A DNA stretch of 64,000 nt from Agromyces sp. ISL-38 (GTDB lineage Bacteria; Actinomycetota; Actinomycetes; Actinomycetales; Microbacteriaceae): the NCBI RefSeq assembly GCF_018613935.1, contig NZ_JAGGPF010000010.1:496001-560000 (forward strand). Reading direction: 5' to 3'. Shown here piece by piece: positions 35,146 through 44,135 of this stretch. A model generated the notes under the pieces. That model ran no database searches. It saw only the letters and a list, made by a program, of their open reading frames with translations, and was not told where the DNA came from. The position numbers were made by a program, and so were the translations under genes. How positions within the stretch are numbered: position 1 is the stretch's first letter; each line of letters opens with the position of its first letter.

Positions 35146-36327
35146 ATGGCCGCCGCAACGCAGAGCACAGCTATGCCCACCGCTGAGCAGCACGGCTTCC
35201 GGCCGCACACCGACGGCCCCATCGTGCCCGTCCAGACGCGATCCGAGCGATTCCGCTCCGTGAACGTCGACGACTTCGCGCAGGTCACCGGCCGCGAGCA
35301 CGAGTGGAAGCTCTCGCCCGTCGCCACGTTCGCCGACCTCACCGGTGGCGAACTCGACGGTTCGCGACTCGAGATCGAGACCTCGGATGCCGCGGGCGTC
35401 GAGGTCTCCTGGATCGGCCGCGGCGACGCCCGCATCGGCCGCGCCGGCATCCCTGAGGAGCGGGCCGCCGCCAACGCGTGGAGCTCGTTCGACGAGGCGC
35501 TGCTCATCGCCGTCAGCGGGGAAGACGAGAAGGTCGTCGCGGTCACCCGCTCCGGCCTCGGCGCCACGCCGCGCGCAGCGCACACGATCATCGAGGCGGC
35601 GCCGAACAGCCGCGGCCTCGTCGTGCTGCGCGGCATCGGCGACGCCCGGCTCTCGGAGAACGTCGAGATCATCGTCGGCGAAGGCGCGTTGCTCACCGTC
35701 GTCGCGCTCCAGGAGTGGAACGACGACGCGGTGCACCTCGCGAGCCATTTCGCCCGCCTCGACCGCGACGCTTTCCTCAAGCACATCGTCGTCTCGCTCG
35801 GCGGCAAGGTCGTGCGAGTGAACCCGTCGACCCACCTCGCCGAGCAGGGTTCCGACATCGAGGCGCTCGGCCTGTACTTCGCCGACGCCGGCCAGCACCT
35901 CGAGCAGCAGGTGTTCGTGCACCATGACGCCCCGCACACGCGCAGCCGCGTCACCTACAAGGGTGCGCTCCAAGGCCAGGGCGCCCGCACGGTGTGGATC
36001 GGCGACGTGCTCATCGGCAACGCGGCGGTCGGCACCGACAGTTACGAGCAGAACCGCAACCTCGTGCTCACCGACGGCACGCGTGCCGACTCCGTGCCGA
36101 ACCTCGAGATCGAGACCGGCGACATCGCCGGCGCGGGGCACGCGAGTGCGACCGGTCGATTCGACGACGAGCAGTTGTTCTACCTGATGGCGCGCGGCAT
36201 CCGCGAAGACGAAGCGCGACGCCTCGTGGTGCGCGGCTTCCTCCTGGAGATCGTGCAGAAGATCGGCTCACCCGACCTCGAGGAGCGGCTGACTGCCGCG
36301 ATCGAGGCTGAGCTCCTGGGGAGCTGA
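35146..36327 (+). CDS. sufD: Fe-S cluster assembly protein SufD
   Basis: A 393-residue SufD, paralogue and partner of SufB in the SufBC2D complex. The first 130 residues are variable; the parallel beta-helix (about 150-360) includes GLVVLRGIGDARLSENVEIIV (described), HHDAPHTRSRVTYKGALQGQ (about 258-277) with the functionally important His region, and the C-terminal helical segment LFYLMARGIREDEARRLVVRGFL shared with SufB. ATG 35146 follows the sufB stop by two nucleotides. A GTG-started Rieske gene begins one nucleotide after its stop. Confidence 0.95.
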   Translation: MAAATQSTAMPTAEQHGFRPHTDGPIVPVQTRSERFRSVNVDDFAQVTGREHEWKLSPVATFADLTGGELDGSRLEIETSDAAGVEVSWIGRGDARIGRAGIPEERAAANAWSSFDEALLIAVSGEDEKVVAVTRSGLGATPRAAHTIIEAAPNSRGLVVLRGIGDARLSENVEIIVGEGALLTVVALQEWNDDAVHLASHFARLDRDAFLKHIVVSLGGKVVRVNPSTHLAEQGSDIEALGLYFADAGQHLEQQVFVHHDAPHTRSRVTYKGALQGQGARTVWIGDVLIGNAAVGTDSYEQNRNLVLTDGTRADSVPNLEIETGDIAGAGHASATGRFDDEQLFYLMARGIREDEARRLVVRGFLLEIVQKIGSPDLEERLTAAIEAELLGS

Positions 36328-36328
36328 C

Positions 36329-36655
36329 GTGGCATTCGTTCGCGTCTGCAGCATCGATGAGCTGGCCGTCGACCAGGCGGCCCGCTTCGTCATCGACGGC
36401 GTCCCCATCGCGGTCGTGAAGGACTCGGCCGGCGACATCTTCGCGATCGGCGACACCTGCACGCACGGCGACATCTCGCTGGCCGAGGGGTTCGTCGAAG
36501 ACGACACCCTCGAGTGCTGGGCGCACGGCTCCAAGTTCTCGCTCCGCACGGGCAAGCCGCTCACCCTGCCCGCCTACGAGCCGGTGCCGGTCTTCCGCGT
36601 CGAGCTCGTCGACGGCGGCGTCCACATCGATCCCGCGGTCACCCTGACCGTCTGA
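36329..36655 (+). CDS. Rieske-type [2Fe-2S] ferredoxin
   Basis: A 108-residue soluble Rieske domain. The two cluster-binding boxes are CTHGDISL (about 45-52, C-x-H) and CWAHGSKFSL (about 64-73, C-x2-H), the usual CxH...CxxH set; the overall form resembles non-heme dioxygenase ferredoxin components and NirD. No membrane helix is present, so it is not a bc1 Rieske protein. Its position between sufD and sufC, one nucleotide after sufD, suggests a role as electron donor or cluster-related helper for the Suf machinery; that is inferred from context only. Confidence 0.92.
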   Translation: MAFVRVCSIDELAVDQAARFVIDGVPIAVVKDSAGDIFAIGDTCTHGDISLAEGFVEDDTLECWAHGSKFSLRTGKPLTLPAYEPVPVFRVELVDGGVHIDPAVTLTV

Positions 36656-36705
36656 CACAGCCTCCGGCCCGAGCGGCCGGCTACCGAAAGAGACCACACA
36701 CGAAC

Positions 36706-37467
<762 letters not shown>

Positions 37468-37476
37468 ACTGCCGAC

Positions 37477-37806
37477 ATGGTCACCTCACTCGCACCTGAG
37501 CGCTTCGACCAGGTCACCGAGGCGCTGAAAGACGTCATGGATCCTGAGCTCGGCGTGAACATCGTCGATCTCGGACTCATCTACGACCTCGGCTGGGATG
37601 AGGAGAACGACGCCCTCATCATCCACATGACGCTCACGAGCGCCGGATGCCCCCTCACCGACGTTATCGAAGAGCAGACCGCCGAGGCGCTCGACGGCAC
37701 CGTCGACGCGTTCCGCATCAACTGGGTCTGGATGCCGCCGTGGGGTCCTGAGCGCATCACCGACGACGGACGCGACATGATGCGCGCCCTCGGCTTCGCG
37801 ATCTGA
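37477..37806 (+). CDS. metal-sulfur cluster assembly factor (DUF59/MIP18 family, SufT-like)
   Basis: A 109-residue single DUF59 domain. VMDPELGVNIVDLGLIYDL (about 18-36) and MTLTSAGCPLTDVI (about 49-62, with the conserved Cys) are the family hallmarks. Such proteins help mature Fe-S proteins together with SufBCD; in mycobacteria the homologue ends the suf operon. Ten nucleotides after sufC. Its TGA directly abuts the reverse TCA stop of the convergent peptidase, forming TGATCA. Confidence 0.93.
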   Translation: MVTSLAPERFDQVTEALKDVMDPELGVNIVDLGLIYDLGWDEENDALIIHMTLTSAGCPLTDVIEEQTAEALDGTVDAFRINWVWMPPWGPERITDDGRDMMRALGFAI

Positions 37807-39849
37807 TCAACCCGCCAGTCCCCGGCGTCTGAGCAGCGGCTCGATCGCGGCATCCTGCCCGCGGAACTCCCGGTACGCCTCGAGCGGGTCCTTGCTCCCG
37901 CCGATCGCGAGCAGGTGGCGCCGGAACCGTTCGCCGTTCTCTCGCGTGGCTCCGCCGCGCTGCTCGAACCACTCGACCGCGTCGGCGCCCGGCACCTCGC
38001 TCCAGATGTAGGAGTAGTAGCCGGCGTCGTAACCGCCCGCGAAGACGTGCGCGAAGTACGTGCTCGCGTACCGCGGCGGCACGAGCGCGTCGTCGAGCCC
38101 GGCCGCGTGGAGTGCCGAGTGCTCGAACGCCGCGACATCCGTGACGATGTCGTCGGCAGTCAGCCGATGCCAGGCCTGGTCGAGCATCGCCGCAGCGAGG
38201 TACTCCGTCGTGGAGAAGCCCTCGTTGAAGCCGCGCGACTCGAGGAGCCGGTCGACGAGCTCCTGCGGCATCCGCTCGCCCGTCTGGTGATGCACGGCGT
38301 AGTTGCCGAGGACCTCGGGGTGCAGCATCCACATCTCGTTCACCTGGCTCGGGAACTCGACGAAGTCGCGGTACACGTTCGTGCCCGCCTGCGACGGGTA
38401 GGTCACGCGCGCGAAGAGTCCGTGGAGGGCATGGCCGAACTCGTGGAAGAGGGTCTCGGTCTCATCGAACGTGAGCAGCGTCGGCTCGCCCGCAGCGGGC
38501 TTCGACACGTTGAGGTTGTTGACGACGACGGGCATCGTGCCGGCGAGCTCCGACTGCTCGACGAGGGAGCTCATCCAGGCCCCGCCGCGCTTCGAATCGC
38601 GCGTGTACGGGTCGATCAGGTAGAGGCCGACGGGCGAGCCGTCGTCTTCGGACACCTCGAAGATCCGGGTGTCGGAGTGGTACCCGACGAGGTCGGCGCG
38701 CTCGCTGAACTGGATCCCGTAGAGCAGCGTCGCCGCGTGGAACACCCCGTCACGCAGCACGCGCTCGAACTCGAAGTACGGGCGCATCGCCTGCAGATCG
38801 ACGGCGTACCGCTCGGCGCGGACCTGCTCGGTCAGGAAGGCCCAATCGGATGCTGCGACGGGCCGTTGCCCGAGCCGCTCCGCCCGCGTTGCAAGATCCG
38901 CCGCCTCGCGGCGGGCGTTGTCGGCGGCGATCGGCGCGAGGCGTTCGAGCAGCGCCGCGACCGCTTCGGGCGTGCCGGCCGTCTCGTCGGCGGTGACCGC
39001 CGCCGCATGGTTCGGGAAGCCGAGGAGTCGGGCCCGCTCGGCGCGGAGGCGCACGAGCTCGAGGAGCGTCGCCCGTGTGTCATGCTCGCCTCCGCGGCAT
39101 CCGCGAGCCTGCGAGGCCGCGAGGAGCCGGTCGCGCACCTCGGGCGACGTCAGGTTCGCGAGCGCCGGCTGGCTCGTCGGCAGCACGAGCGTGAGCAGCC
39201 AGCCGTCGAGGCCGCGGGCGGTCGCGGCTTCGCGCGCGGCGGACCTGGTGCCGGAATCGAGGCCCGCGAGCTCGGACTCGTCGGTGAGGTGGAGCGCGAG
39301 TTCGTTCGTGTCAGCGAGCAGGTGCTGCTGGAAGGCGGTCGTGAGCGTCGAAATGCGCTCGTTCAGCGCGGTGAGTCGTTCGCGCTCGGCGGCGTCGAGG
39401 GCGGCGCCCGCGAGGGTCGCCTCGCGGTGGTAGCGCTCGAGCAGGTATGCCGACTCGGCGTCGAGATCGAGGTGCCCTGCAGCTGCGCGGAGGGTGTCGA
39501 TGCGGGCGTAGAGCCGCGGATCGAGACGGATCGCATCGCGGTGCGCCGAGAGCAATGGCGCGAACTCCGCCTCGATGGCGTCGATCGCTTCGTCTGAGTT
39601 CGCCGAGCTCGCATTCTCGAAGACGGGGAGCACTCGCCGCAGCAGTCGGCCCGATCGCTCGAGCTCGACGATGGTGTTCGAGAACGATGCGGGTTCGGAG
39701 CCGGCCGCGATCGCCTCGACCTCCTCGCGCTGCTCGCGCATGCCGATCGTGATCGCCTCGCGATAGTGCTCGGGCCCGATGAGGGCGAACTGCGGAAGCA
39801 GGTACGGGAGCGGACTCGGTTCGAGGAGCGGGTTCGTCTGGTCGCCCAT
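37807..39849 (-). CDS. M3 family metallopeptidase (Dcp/oligopeptidase A-like)
   Basis: A 680-residue cytoplasmic zinc peptidase of the thimet-oligopeptidase family, which degrades short peptides. The zinc site is LFHEFGHALHGLF (about 454-466, HExxH) and the third ligand region follows about 25 residues later (FVEFPSQVNEMW). The N-terminal helical half closes over the channel. Both peptidyl-dipeptidase Dcp and oligopeptidase A share this pattern; the sequence here looks nearer to Dcp but I would not fix it. ATG 39849 is chosen: it begins MGDQTNPLLEPSPLPYLLP and lies six nucleotides after TATGGT. Confidence 0.92.
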   Translation of the reverse strand: MGDQTNPLLEPSPLPYLLPQFALIGPEHYREAITIGMREQREEVEAIAAGSEPASFSNTIVELERSGRLLRRVLPVFENASSANSDEAIDAIEAEFAPLLSAHRDAIRLDPRLYARIDTLRAAAGHLDLDAESAYLLERYHREATLAGAALDAAERERLTALNERISTLTTAFQQHLLADTNELALHLTDESELAGLDSGTRSAAREAATARGLDGWLLTLVLPTSQPALANLTSPEVRDRLLAASQARGCRGGEHDTRATLLELVRLRAERARLLGFPNHAAAVTADETAGTPEAVAALLERLAPIAADNARREAADLATRAERLGQRPVAASDWAFLTEQVRAERYAVDLQAMRPYFEFERVLRDGVFHAATLLYGIQFSERADLVGYHSDTRIFEVSEDDGSPVGLYLIDPYTRDSKRGGAWMSSLVEQSELAGTMPVVVNNLNVSKPAAGEPTLLTFDETETLFHEFGHALHGLFARVTYPSQAGTNVYRDFVEFPSQVNEMWMLHPEVLGNYAVHHQTGERMPQELVDRLLESRGFNEGFSTTEYLAAAMLDQAWHRLTADDIVTDVAAFEHSALHAAGLDDALVPPRYASTYFAHVFAGGYDAGYYSYIWSEVPGADAVEWFEQRGGATRENGERFRRHLLAIGGSKDPLEAYREFRGQDAAIEPLLRRRGLAG

Positions 39850-39855
39850 GCGTCC

Positions 39856-39861
39856 ACCATA
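39856..39861 (-). promoter_or_regulatory. leaderless -10 of the M3 peptidase gene (TATGGT)
   Basis: Read on the minus strand: TATGGT, GGACGC, ATG (39849). No ribosome-binding site. Confidence 0.5.
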
Positions 39862-39890
39862 GTTCGTGTCGCACGGCTCGCCCGGGAGCA

Positions 39891-39896
39891 TAGGGT
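39891..39896 (+). promoter_or_regulatory. leaderless -10 of the methyltransferase gene (TAGGGT)
   Basis: TAGGGT, CGAGGT, ATG 39903. It lies only 29 nt from the divergent peptidase -10, so two leaderless promoters share a 53-nt gap. Confidence 0.5.
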
Positions 39897-39902
39897 CGAG
39901 GT

Positions 39903-40736
39903 ATGCACGAAGACGCCAGCACCGGTGAGACCGCACCCCGAGACGCATACACCCATGGTCATCACGAGAGCGTTCTTCGCATCCACTCCTGGCGCACCGT
40001 GGAGAACTCGGCCGCGTACCTCGTGCCCCACCTCAGGGAGGGTCTCCAGATCCTCGACGTCGGCAGCGGGCCGGGCACGATCTCGATCGACCTCGCCCGT
40101 CGCGTGCGGCCCGGCAGGGTCATCGGCGTCGACGCGTCGGAGGAGATCGTCGCGAAAGCCAACGGCCTCGCTGAGAGCGAAGACGTGCGCAATGTCGAGT
40201 TCCGGGCCGGCGACGCCTACGCGCTCGACTTCGGGGACGACACGTTCGACGTCGTGCATGCACACCAGGTGCTGCAGCATCTCGCACGACCGGTCGACGC
40301 GCTGCGCGAATTCCGGCGCGTACTGAAGCCGGGCGGCATCGTCGCCGTTCGCGACGTCGACTACGGCGGCATCATCTGGAGCCCCCCATCAGCGGGCCTC
40401 ACCCGGTGGCTGTCGCTCTACCACGACGTGCACGACTGGAACGGCGGCGACCCCCACGCCGGTCGCCATCTGAAGCGCTGGGCGCGGGAGGCGGGGTTCT
40501 CCGACCTCGAGGCGGGCGGCACCACCTGGGTCTTCTCGTCAGCGCTCGAGCGCGAGTGGTGGGGCGGCGCGTGGGCCGAACGGTCGACCGAGTCGCAGTT
40601 CGCGGCGCACGCGATCGAGTCGGGTCACTCGAATCCCGAGGAGCTTCGCCAGATCGCCCGGGCATGGCGCGACTGGGCGGCCGACGACGACGGATGGTTC
40701 CTCATGCCGCACGGCGAGCTCATCGGTCGAGCCTGA
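39903..40736 (+). CDS. class I SAM-dependent methyltransferase
   Basis: A 277-residue methyltransferase of the Methyltransf_11/UbiE-like group. SAM motif I is ILDVGSGPGTISIDLARRV (about 50-68), motif II-like IGVDASEEIVAKA (about 74-86), and post-motif VHAHQVLQHLARPVDALREF (about 119-138) with FRRVLKPGGIVAVRDVDYG. The acceptor is not evident. It stands alone, between a peptidase and a minus-strand gene pair. The start is fixed by the -10 box. Confidence 0.88.
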   Translation: MHEDASTGETAPRDAYTHGHHESVLRIHSWRTVENSAAYLVPHLREGLQILDVGSGPGTISIDLARRVRPGRVIGVDASEEIVAKANGLAESEDVRNVEFRAGDAYALDFGDDTFDVVHAHQVLQHLARPVDALREFRRVLKPGGIVAVRDVDYGGIIWSPPSAGLTRWLSLYHDVHDWNGGDPHAGRHLKRWAREAGFSDLEAGGTTWVFSSALEREWWGGAWAERSTESQFAAHAIESGHSNPEELRQIARAWRDWAADDDGWFLMPHGELIGRA

Positions 40737-40746
40737 CGAGCGCGGG

Positions 40747-40974
40747 CTACCAGTCCTCGTCGGCGTCGTGGGCGTCGACGATGGTGTCGCGCACGACGGT
40801 GCCGTCGTCGAGTTCGGCGATCGGCCTCCCCTCGAGCCAGGTGAGGGTCCAGTGACGGTCGGCGCCGTCGCCCGGGTGCGAATCCTCCGCGGCCGCGATG
40901 CGATCTCGGAGCTCCGCCGGAACGGATGCCGGAGGCTCGTCGCCGAACGCCCATCGCGTGCCGAGTCGCATCAC
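40747..40974 (-). CDS. small protein of unknown function
   Basis: 75 residues, acidic, no signal peptide or membrane helix. It contains WAFGDEPPASVPAELRDRI, then HWTLTWLEGRPIAELDDGTV and ends DAHDADEDW. I do not recognise the family. It is probably real because its GTG start overlaps the stop of the GNAT gene by 4 nt (GTGA), a coupled arrangement, and codon use fits its neighbours. Ten nucleotides separate it from the convergent methyltransferase stop. Confidence 0.7.
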   Translation of the reverse strand: MMRLGTRWAFGDEPPASVPAELRDRIAAAEDSHPGDGADRHWTLTWLEGRPIAELDDGTVVRDTIVDAHDADEDW

Positions 40975-41417
40975 GCGTCCATCTCGTAGGTCACCCAGCT
41001 GGTGCGCCGGGCGAGCACGTCGTAGAGCCGCTGCGCCTCGGCGTTGTCGGCCGCCGTGGTCCAGGTCACGCCACCCGTGCCGAGCTCGGCGGCGCGAGCG
41101 TGCACGAACTCGATGAGCGCACGCCCGATGCCGGCGCCGCGGTGCTCCTCATCGACATAGAGGTCATCGAGGTGGATGCCACGGGTCGCACGCAGGGTGT
41201 CGGGAACGGCGCGGAACTGCGCGAGGCCCACCGGTCTCCCCTCCTCGTCGACTGCGAGCGCGGCGTCGAGCGGGTTGGCCTCGTCGCGAATCCAGGTCCA
41301 CACGATGAGCGCCTTGGCGTCATCGAGTTCGGTCTCGTAGAAGTTGCAGTAGGCCTCGAAGAGCGGCAGCCAGCCGAAGAAGTCCTCATCACCGGCCATC
41401 CGGATCTCGTGCGTCAT
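40971..41417 (-). CDS. GNAT family N-acetyltransferase
   Basis: A 148-residue single-domain acetyltransferase. The acetyl-CoA-binding segment is LYVDEEHRGAGIGRALIEF (about 88-106), preceded by the central strands VGLAQFRAVPDTLRATRGIHLDDL (described) and followed by WTTAADNAEAQRLYDVLARR typical of small-molecule acetylating GNATs. The substrate cannot be predicted. ATG 41417 lies eight nucleotides after the valS stop, with GGAGGAGCC directly upstream, so it is translated from the valS transcript. Confidence 0.88.
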   Translation of the reverse strand: MTHEIRMAGDEDFFGWLPLFEAYCNFYETELDDAKALIVWTWIRDEANPLDAALAVDEEGRPVGLAQFRAVPDTLRATRGIHLDDLYVDEEHRGAGIGRALIEFVHARAAELGTGGVTWTTAADNAEAQRLYDVLARRTSWVTYEMDA

Positions 41418-41425
41418 GGCTCCTC

Positions 41426-44008
41426 CTATTCCGACGAGGTCTCGAAGACGACGTCGCGGACATGGAACTCGTCGGCCTCGACGAAGTCGAGCTCGGCGAT
41501 CCGCCCCACCGCGCGCAGGTCGGGTGCCGCTGCTTCGAGCAGGGTGATCGCAGCGGAGGGCGCAGCGATCGCGGCGCTCACGACCGGCGTCTTCTGGGAT
41601 GCCTTGGCATCGGTCTTCGCGCGACGGATGCCCGTGAGCGCGAGGCTCGCGAGCTCGAGGAGTTCGATCCCGGCTTCGCCGCGCGCGGCGAGCTCGTTTT
41701 CGGTCGGCCAGGGAGCCGTGTGCACCGAGGTCGTGTTCGACCAACGCCAGGCCTCCTCGGTCGCGAACGGGATGACCGGGGCGAAGAGCCGGAGCAGCAC
41801 GCTGAGCGCGGTCTTCAGTGCCGCGACCGCCGAGGCCTGCTCGGGGCTCGGCTCGCCATAGGCGCGTTCCTTCACGAGTTCGAGGTAGTCGTCGCAGAAC
41901 ATCCAGAAGAACGTCTCGGCGGTCTCGAGCGCGCGAGCGTGGTCGTAGCCGTCGAGTGCCCGAGTCGCACTGTCGACGACCTCGCCGAGCGCGGCGAGCA
42001 TGCTGCGGTCGATCGGCACGGTGACCGGGGCATCCGCCGACCCTTCGAAGCCCAGGATGAACTTCGCCGCGTTCAGCACCTTGATGGACAGTCGCCGGCC
42101 GATCTTCACCTGCGTCGGGTTCTGCGGGTCGAACGCGGCATCGGTGCCGAGGCGCGAGGATGCCGCCCAGTAGCGCACCGCGTCGGAGCCGTGCTGCTCG
42201 AGCAGACCCGCCGGAGTGACGACGTTGCCCTTGGACTTCGACATCTTCTTGCGGTCGGGGTCGACGATGAATCCCGAGATCGCCGCGTTGGACCACGGCG
42301 CCACGCCGTGCTCGAGCTCGGCGCGAAGCGTCGTCGAGAACAGCCACGTGCGGATGATGTCCTGGCCCTGCGGGCGCAGCGAGTAGGGGAAGACGAGTTC
42401 GAAGAGCTCGGGGTCGCGCTCCCAGCCGCCCGCGAGCTGCGGCGTGAGCGACGAGGTCGCCCACGTGTCGAGGATGTCGTGCTCGCCGACGAACCCGCCG
42501 GGAACGCCGCGCTGCGCCTCGTCGAAGCCGGGAGCCGCCGTCGACGACGGATCGACGGGCAGCATCTCGCGGGTCGCGACGATCGGCTCGTCGAAGCGCG
42601 GCTCGCCGGCATCGTCGAGCGCGTACCAGACGGGGATCGGGACCCCGAAGAAGCGCTGGCGGGAAACGAGCCAGTCGCCGGAGAGGCCGCCGACCCAGTT
42701 CTCGTAGCGCACGCGCATGAAGTCGGGACGCCAGTCGATCTCGCGCCCGTGGGTGAGCAGGCGTGATCGGAGCTCTTCGTCACGCGCGCCGTTGCGCAGG
42801 TACCACTGGCGCGTCGAGACGATCTCGAGCGGCCGGTCGCCCTTCTCGTAGAACTTGACCGGGTGGGTGATCGCCTTCGGCTCGCCGATGAGGTCGCCCG
42901 AGGCGCGGAGGCGCTCGACGACTGCCTGGCGAGCGGAGAAGGCGGTCTTGCCCGCCAGTTCGGCGAAGGCGGCGCGGCCCGCCTCCGACGTGATCGCGGC
43001 AGGGGTGTCGGTGATGATGCGGCCGTCGAAGCCGACGATCGCGCGGTTCGGCAGGTCGAGCTCACGCCACCAGACCACGTCGGTGATGTCGCCGAACGTG
43101 CAGATCATGGCGATGCCGGTGCCCTTGTCCTTCTGGGCGAGGTGGTGCGCCACGATCGGCACCTCGACGCCGAAGACCGGCGTCGTGACGGTGGTGCCGA
43201 AGAGCTCCTGATACCGCTCGTCGTCGGGGTGCGCCACGAGTGCCACGCAGGCCGGGATGAGCTCGGGGCGGCTCGTCTCGATCTCGATGCCATCGCCGTC
43301 GGCTCGCCCGAAGGTCACCCGGTGGTAGTGCCCGGGCTGCTCGCGGTCCTCGAGCTCGGCCTGGGCGACGGCGGTGCGGAAGGTGACGTCCCAGAGGGTC
43401 GGGGCGAGCGCCTGGTAGGCCTCGCCGCGCTCGACGTTGCGCACGAAGGCGAGCTGCGACGCGAAGATCGACTCGTCGCCGATCGTGCGGTAGGTCTGCG
43501 TCCAGTCGACCGAGAGGCCGAGCATGCGCCAGAGGGCCTCGAACTGCTGCTCGTCTTCGACGGTGAGGCGCTCGCACAGCTCGATGAAGTTGCGCCGGCT
43601 GATCGGCACCTGATCGGCTGCCCTGCTGCTCTTGCCGTCGCCGCCCTCGAACGGCGGCACGAAGCCCGCGACGTAGGGAAGGGTGGGGTCGCACCGCACG
43701 CCGTAGTAGTTCTGCACGCGTCGCTCGGTGGGCAGGCCGTTGTCGTCCCAGCCCATCGGGTAGAACACGCTCCGGCCCCGCATGCGCTGGAACCGCGCGA
43801 TGACATCGGTGTGCGTGTACGAGAAGACGTGGCCGATGTGCAGCGAACCCGAGGCCGTGGGCGGGGGAGTGTCGATGGAGTAGATCTGCCCGCGAGTTGC
43901 CGATTCGCGGTCGAAGCGGTAGATGCCCTCGCGCTCCCATGCGTCTCCCCAGACCGATTCGAGGCCCTCGAGAGCGGGCTTGTCGGGAATGCGCGGGGTG
44001 TCGGTCAT
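41426..44008 (-). CDS. valS: valine--tRNA ligase
   Basis: An 860-residue class I aminoacyl-tRNA synthetase. HIGH motif is SLHIGHVFSYTHTD (about 47-60), the CP1 editing domain spans about 170-400, KMSKS is KKMSKSKGNVVTPAGLL (about 590-606), and an anticodon-binding helical domain ends the protein. It belongs to the type with MGWDDNGLPTERRVQNYYGV rather than the E. coli type, and lacks the long C-terminal coiled-coil arm of many bacterial ValRS. ATG 44008 is chosen because upstream residues are not conserved and GGAGC lies four nucleotides ahead. Confidence 0.95.
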   Translation of the reverse strand: MTDTPRIPDKPALEGLESVWGDAWEREGIYRFDRESATRGQIYSIDTPPPTASGSLHIGHVFSYTHTDVIARFQRMRGRSVFYPMGWDDNGLPTERRVQNYYGVRCDPTLPYVAGFVPPFEGGDGKSSRAADQVPISRRNFIELCERLTVEDEQQFEALWRMLGLSVDWTQTYRTIGDESIFASQLAFVRNVERGEAYQALAPTLWDVTFRTAVAQAELEDREQPGHYHRVTFGRADGDGIEIETSRPELIPACVALVAHPDDERYQELFGTTVTTPVFGVEVPIVAHHLAQKDKGTGIAMICTFGDITDVVWWRELDLPNRAIVGFDGRIITDTPAAITSEAGRAAFAELAGKTAFSARQAVVERLRASGDLIGEPKAITHPVKFYEKGDRPLEIVSTRQWYLRNGARDEELRSRLLTHGREIDWRPDFMRVRYENWVGGLSGDWLVSRQRFFGVPIPVWYALDDAGEPRFDEPIVATREMLPVDPSSTAAPGFDEAQRGVPGGFVGEHDILDTWATSSLTPQLAGGWERDPELFELVFPYSLRPQGQDIIRTWLFSTTLRAELEHGVAPWSNAAISGFIVDPDRKKMSKSKGNVVTPAGLLEQHGSDAVRYWAASSRLGTDAAFDPQNPTQVKIGRRLSIKVLNAAKFILGFEGSADAPVTVPIDRSMLAALGEVVDSATRALDGYDHARALETAETFFWMFCDDYLELVKERAYGEPSPEQASAVAALKTALSVLLRLFAPVIPFATEEAWRWSNTTSVHTAPWPTENELAARGEAGIELLELASLALTGIRRAKTDAKASQKTPVVSAAIAAPSAAITLLEAAAPDLRAVGRIAELDFVEADEFHVRDVVFETSSE

Positions 44009-44070
44009 GATGCTCCGGTTCGATATCGGCGGCACCGTGTCTGTGGTGAGGTGCCTGATTGTGACGATCC

Positions 44071-44076
44071 AGCCTA
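44071..44076 (-). promoter_or_regulatory. candidate -10 of valS (TAGGCT)
   Basis: TAGGCT on the minus strand in the 127-nt gap after the transporter operon; it predicts a leader of about 56 nt, too short for a T-box. Confidence 0.45.
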
Positions 44077-44135
44077 GCGGAGACCGTCGCACGCGCCGTT
44101 GGCGCGATCTGGGACCCTTGGCAGCTCTTCGGCCG

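Noticed and set aside
44009-44070. T-box ahead of valS
   Set aside because: The predicted leader is about 56 nt and has no GGTGGNACC-type core.
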